DNA of 23,612 nucleotides, from the IMG/VR virus record IMGVR_UViG_3300010883_000488, positions 1-23,612 of that record; one strand, given 5' to 3'. This DNA is from a virus. The position numbers and the translations under genes were made by a program. This document shows positions 14,901 through 20,900 of this stretch, piece after piece; the stretch's first letter is position 1; each line of letters starts with the position of its first letter. The notes below the pieces were generated by a model that saw nothing but the letters and a program-made list of their open reading frames with translations, was not told where the DNA came from and did no database searches.

Positions 14901-17900
14901 CTCTAAAGGTGGATTATCTTCGCCGCTTGCCGATAATTGATCAATGACAGCACGATATCCATTTTCGTTTTCAATTGTGAAAGTATCTGTTGTTCCGTCA
15001 CCTGTTATTGGTGCCATAATAGCATAAGCATTATCAATCACTGTTGACGTGCCATCATAACTTTCATCATCTATTCTAACATTGTTAAGATAAACGTTGT
15101 ACTTTACTCCATTTTCTAATGGCTTAGCTAAATTAAATACCAACGTTGAGCCGTCAGTAGTAAATGTTTCATCTTCATATGTTTCATCAAAGACATCCCA
15201 TACACCTTCATACCAATTGTCGCTGTCCCATCCTGCGTTTCCGCCAAAGTTAAAACTCTTAACTTCAACGCCGCCATAATCAACACCTTCCATTAATTGC
15301 GATATGTCATTACCAATTTGTCCACTTGTTGGATTATAAAATAAGTTAATTCTATCCTGTGCATCTAACCATTTGATTGACTTTTTATAATTAACTGTAA
15401 TTACTGATTCGTTTGCCGGTGGGTCAATAAACTCAATTCGGCCATAAAACTTATCGTACCCATCTTTTACGTTATTATAATTATCGTATGTATAGTTACT
15501 ATTAAGAATTAGCTCGCCATCAACTAATACTTCAATAGTGTTTGTGCGCATATCCATAGGCCAAGCTAAGTCAAACACAAGTTGTGAGCCAGTTGCTGCA
15601 AATGTCGACGTTTCGTTTAATTCAGTAATAAAAAACGCTCCACTTATTCTATCAAACTTAACAACAGTGTGCATACTTCTTACAGGACTATTTCCAATTA
15701 CTGCTGCAAGAGTTGCAGGAGTGCCATATTCTCTAAGAGTACCGTTAACTGTTATAGTTGGAATTGAAAAGTACCCTGATCCAGGTGTAATAACTACAGC
15801 ATGTGATATTGTTCCGTTTGGACCTAAGGATACTGCTACTTTAGCATTTCCTTCAATCTCAATTTCCGGCGTAGATACATAACCACTACCCGGGTTACTT
15901 ATTACTACTTCAGTAATTTCATAAGAAAGATTATTAATCCAATTTTGATCAATTGCGTCTGTTAGTCCTGTGCCAAATAGCACTCCGTTAACTACTTTAA
16001 CATCGTTTGTAGTTATCATTCTATTGTCAGTATTGTATCTTGGAGGTGAATCAAAGTCAGTAACTATATTTGAAACTGGTTCAATTTGTCCGTAATTAGA
16101 TACGTATTCTCTAATTGTGGATTTATAAGGTTTAACTTCTTCTATGTAATCTTCATAACTTGACAAATTATCATTCTTAAATGTAGTACGTTGAGATAAG
16201 GCGCCTACATTATGTTGAGCTCTTATAAAGCTAGTTTTAAATGCCCAGTCAACATACCCTTGTTCTGTAAATACGTATCTTAAACAAACAAAGAATATAT
16301 CATTAAATTTTGTTTGTAAATCACCAGTAAATATATCATCTTTAAGAGCAGTTAATATTCTTCTTATTTCTTCTACTGGCTGTAAGTCAAAGAACTGTGT
16401 ATCAAATGTTTGATTATCAAAACCTACTGAACTGTTATCGAAACTGTAAAGTATGTCTTTAAATTGAATTGTTCCGTTTTGCTTACCAACTGTTTTATAA
16501 TTTACTGTATAATCAGTTGTTATTTGATTATCAATTTTTTCTAATAATAACCAACCTTCGCCGCCGATGTTTAAGATCTTTACAATGTCGCCAAAGCGAT
16601 CGTCAAGTTCTTGTAAGGCATATGAAAAATCAACTACATAATTAACTTCAGTAAATTCATTATAATTAGTAGCATACCAATCACAATAGTCCCAGTATGC
16701 ATTAACGTTGTATGACTGAGTAGCAATCCTTAACCAAGCATTTGACACTCTTTCATATAATGCCCATTTTCCTGCAATACTTTCATCTGCATTAACTAAA
16801 ACTGTATACTCTCTAACCTTAATCGAAGTATCACTTCCGTAATTAATACCTGCATTTAATATATTAACAGCAGTTACTTGGCCTGTTGCATTTATTACTA
16901 ATTCAAATACAGCATCTGATCCTTGTCCGTCTATTTTGTAAGTTGGGGCAGTTTTATAGCCTTTACCTGCATTAATAATATCAACACGTAAAATTTTGCC
17001 GTCTTCAATAATTGGTGATAATTTAGCTGTTTCTGTATTAGTAAACCCAACAAACTGTAAGTCAATTAATGCATCAACAGCAACATCATATTTCTGAGAC
17101 ACTAATGTCGGAGCTTCTTCAAATTTAGTTAATGCATTAAAGTTTCGTTCGTCAGTAATCAAATTATCTTTGAATATTAAGTTAACTCTTTCAATCACTT
17201 GCTTTAATGCTTCTGATTTATTAACAAACCAACTTTGTCTAGGCTTATTAAGAATACCATATCTATCTTTTACTGAAAGGTTTGGATCAGGTACTGGTCT
17301 AGTTTGCACATCGTACCCAATTAAACTATCAAACATTTTTTGAACAATGTCTGTATAAGGAGTTGAAAGTCCTTCTGTTAAGATTTGATATCTGTTATGC
17401 GTGTTTGAATATTTGTCACTATGTGTCCAATATTGTACGTTTAGTATTGTATTAGTATCTTGGATTAACGAATTGCAATTAAATAATGCAAATGACGAGC
17501 TATCAAAAATTGCAACAAACTTATAATTTTGACCTGCTGGATCTTCAATAAGTTTAGTAACAGTTTCAATACTAATACTCCTGCCTGGCATATCCGGAAC
17601 TGATGTTTTATTTTTAACCCAAAAGTAATAATAATTTGTAAATTTCTGAGATATATTATCGTATTCTTTACGCTGAGAAAATACCTCAGCGCCATACTTA
17701 CTAGTTCCAGTAATTCCAGCTGATTTCCCGTCAGCAGTTTGTGATTTCTTGTCCCAAGCCGACGGAGTGTGCTTAGATTCTACCCATTCGTACACATCTA
17801 TAGACGCACCTGGATACAATTTATTAAAGTTATTTGTTTTATAAATTGTATTACCTTGATAAACATTTAAGAATTTAGCATTTGATAAGTCCCACCAAAC

Positions 17901-20900
17901 TTGGCCAATTTGTCGCTGTCCCCAGCTTGCTGATTCGTTTATATTTAATGACGCTATGCCAGTAGTGTACATTGCAGGATCTATTATAGATTTATATCTA
18001 ATTTCTTCATCTGCTGGGCCTGCAATTTTTCCTTGTATCGGATCTATATAATCTAAATGATCTATTACAACATTTTTATCTAGATCATACAACATTACCT
18101 TTTTAATTTTTTCTAAATTAGCTGGAGCAGAATATTCTCTGTGTGTTTGCCATACTGTTTCAGCATCTGGCCTTCTATAATCTAGCACTAATCCATCTTT
18201 ATTATTAGTATTTTGATAATCTGGAATTGAAACATATAAATGATTATTTTTAGCAACAATATTTCTACCAAAAGTAATTGATTCAGCAATACTGTCTCGA
18301 TTAGCATAAGTATGGTAATCAATAGTTTGACCAAACACTAAGCTATCATCAATTCTATCATACACATATACTACGCCGTTGTTTATAATTGTATTTACAA
18401 ACGCTGTAAATTGATTATCGTAAACTGTACTTGCGTTGTCAAAAGTAGTTACATCATCACTTGATGCATTGTATGCACTTACATACAATGTTCTGCCATC
18501 AAATTCTAAATTTTTGCCAAAGTCTTCGCCCTTAATAGGAGTTGCACTTCTTAAAGTCTGTACAAGTTCAAACGTACTATTTACTTGCTTATAAACATAA
18601 ACTGCTCCAACATCTGTACCAAGTGTCGAATCATCTGCGCCAGGCGCACCTACTGCTATTAATGTTCCATCTTGACTTATACTAACCTTTGCTCCAAATT
18701 GTATGTTGGTATCATTTACCAACGGAGCATCTAATTCTTGACTCTTTTGGTAATTGTCATTTATATTTCTATAAACAATTACTTTAGTAGTACCGTTTGT
18801 ATAAGTTGCTGTGGTTATTAATACTTCTGCATTATCACTAACGTCAAACGATTCAGCAAATTTAGTTAAGTTAGTACTATTAAGTTGTAAGCTACTATCG
18901 CCGCCTAGAGTAAAGTCAATCAATGCCCAATCTTCAGCTGGCACTTCAATAACTCCGTTGTTATCTACAAACTGATTGTAAGCAAGAGGAATGTTTCTCT
19001 TAGCTTTATAAAAATCACCGTTTGCATACTGTACAATTTCGTCAACAATATAGTTTGATTCCTTAGTAAAGAATCCTTTGTAGTCATAATCTTCAGGAAG
19101 TGTACTAGTATTATTAGGAACATATCCTAAGTAATCTATACTACGAATAGAATCATTAGTAACTAGTTGCCACTCTGTTGCAATAAAAGTAGTACCGTCA
19201 CCTGCAATGTTAGTAAGTGCTTTATAGAAATAACCATTATAATAAACATACTCATCTAAGAAGTAAGGTCTATCTACAGTAAATGTGCCTCTATAACGCT
19301 TATCTTTTGCGATTTCCCAATTATATACAACTCCTTCATCGTCAGTGCCTTTATTTACAAAGTAAATTTTTCCTGGATTAGAAAGTGTGCCATTACCTGC
19401 GCAACCAATAAATGCTTTATATAAATTATTACGTTTAGATATTTTAATAGATGAACCTAACCGCAAGTTTTCTTGCTGTTCTGGAACTATAAATGTATCA
19501 ACAATATTAAAAGTTGATACTCCGGTCTTTTCGTAAACTGTAAAATACCCGAAGTTACTTAAATTGTTAGATATGCCATCTCTGTCAGCTTTAACATTAA
19601 ATACTTGTTTATAATCAAAGTTAGTACTCGACGGAATATTAGGCTCAGTTGCTGCTCCTAATATTTCAAAATCTTTATAGATCAAATACTCTGCTGCAAC
19701 TAATGTACTATTTACAGGCAAAGCTTCGATCTCAGCAGCTAGCTGGAATACACATAGTTTACCAATACCAATAGTGTCTGATCCAAGTGCATTTGCATTA
19801 ATGTCACCTAATACTGTATCAGCTCGATAAATTACATTACTTTCTGTAGGGTCTCCTACCATTTCAAGTAAACGATTGTCGCCTGTTGGTTCCCACGTTC
19901 CTATTACATCCGTGACATATATTCTAGCTTTACTATTATTGAATTTCTGATAATGCACAATCTTAGCAGATGATCCTGTTTGGCTACCAGCACTGCCGTC
20001 ATCTTTCTTTAAACGCTCTCTTACAAACTGCCCAAGTCGAGGTTCAAGCGGTGCACCTACATTTTGAACTTGATCAATTTCATCTAAGTCAAAATCAATG
20101 TAGCCGTCCCATAAGCCAAATAATGTATGATTTTTATTTGTATCAGTATATGATAATCCAGTAGTAGTTAAATCAATAACTGTACTAGTTGCAAAGGATG
20201 GTAATCTAAGTATTTCTAATCCGACAATATCGCCTACAACTAATTTATCTGTAAGTGTTTTAGGAGCTCTAACAACAAACAAATCACTAGGAATAATATC
20301 TAAGTTGCCTGCTGGTCCTGGTAAGCCTTGGTATGCCAATGTTCTAATATAACTATTAATTGAATTATCACCAATAGTAGTTTCAGTGTTATTATAATCG
20401 TATATGTTTCCGCCAGTTGCTTGAATATCAGTTTTTCCTGCAACTGCTACATTATAAACTGCAAGGGCTCTTCCTTCGTCACTGTTTATATTATTAACTG
20501 TTACTGTACTACCAATATCAAAGTACCAATATCCACCAAGTGATGCACTAGTATCAATATTTTCTACAGGTGCTTGCAATGCATATTCGCCAACAAATTC
20601 ACCACTTTCTAAAAATAGTGTGCCGGAAGTTTCCCACGTGCCTGACGTTCTATCAATATAAATTGTAGCACTGCCTAATTCTGTATCATTGTAAACATAT
20701 GTAACGTATCCAAATACATCATTGCTATCAACTTGATCACCGACTTGAGGAATACTTGATATTGTACTAACATATAATACAACGTCAACTTTTTTCTGTA
20801 TCACTAAACCGCTTTCTAATAGACTTTCATCAACTCCCGTTACATCACCATTAAATGGCTGCCTTTCTTGTAACAATGGACGCTGCTGTCCTATTGAATC

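Noticed and set aside
17465-17695. Minus-strand open frame of 76 codons in another frame inside the giant gene
   Set aside because: It overlaps a clearly coding frame, and its translation is Leu/Ile-rich without structure; likely a by-product of AT-rich codons.
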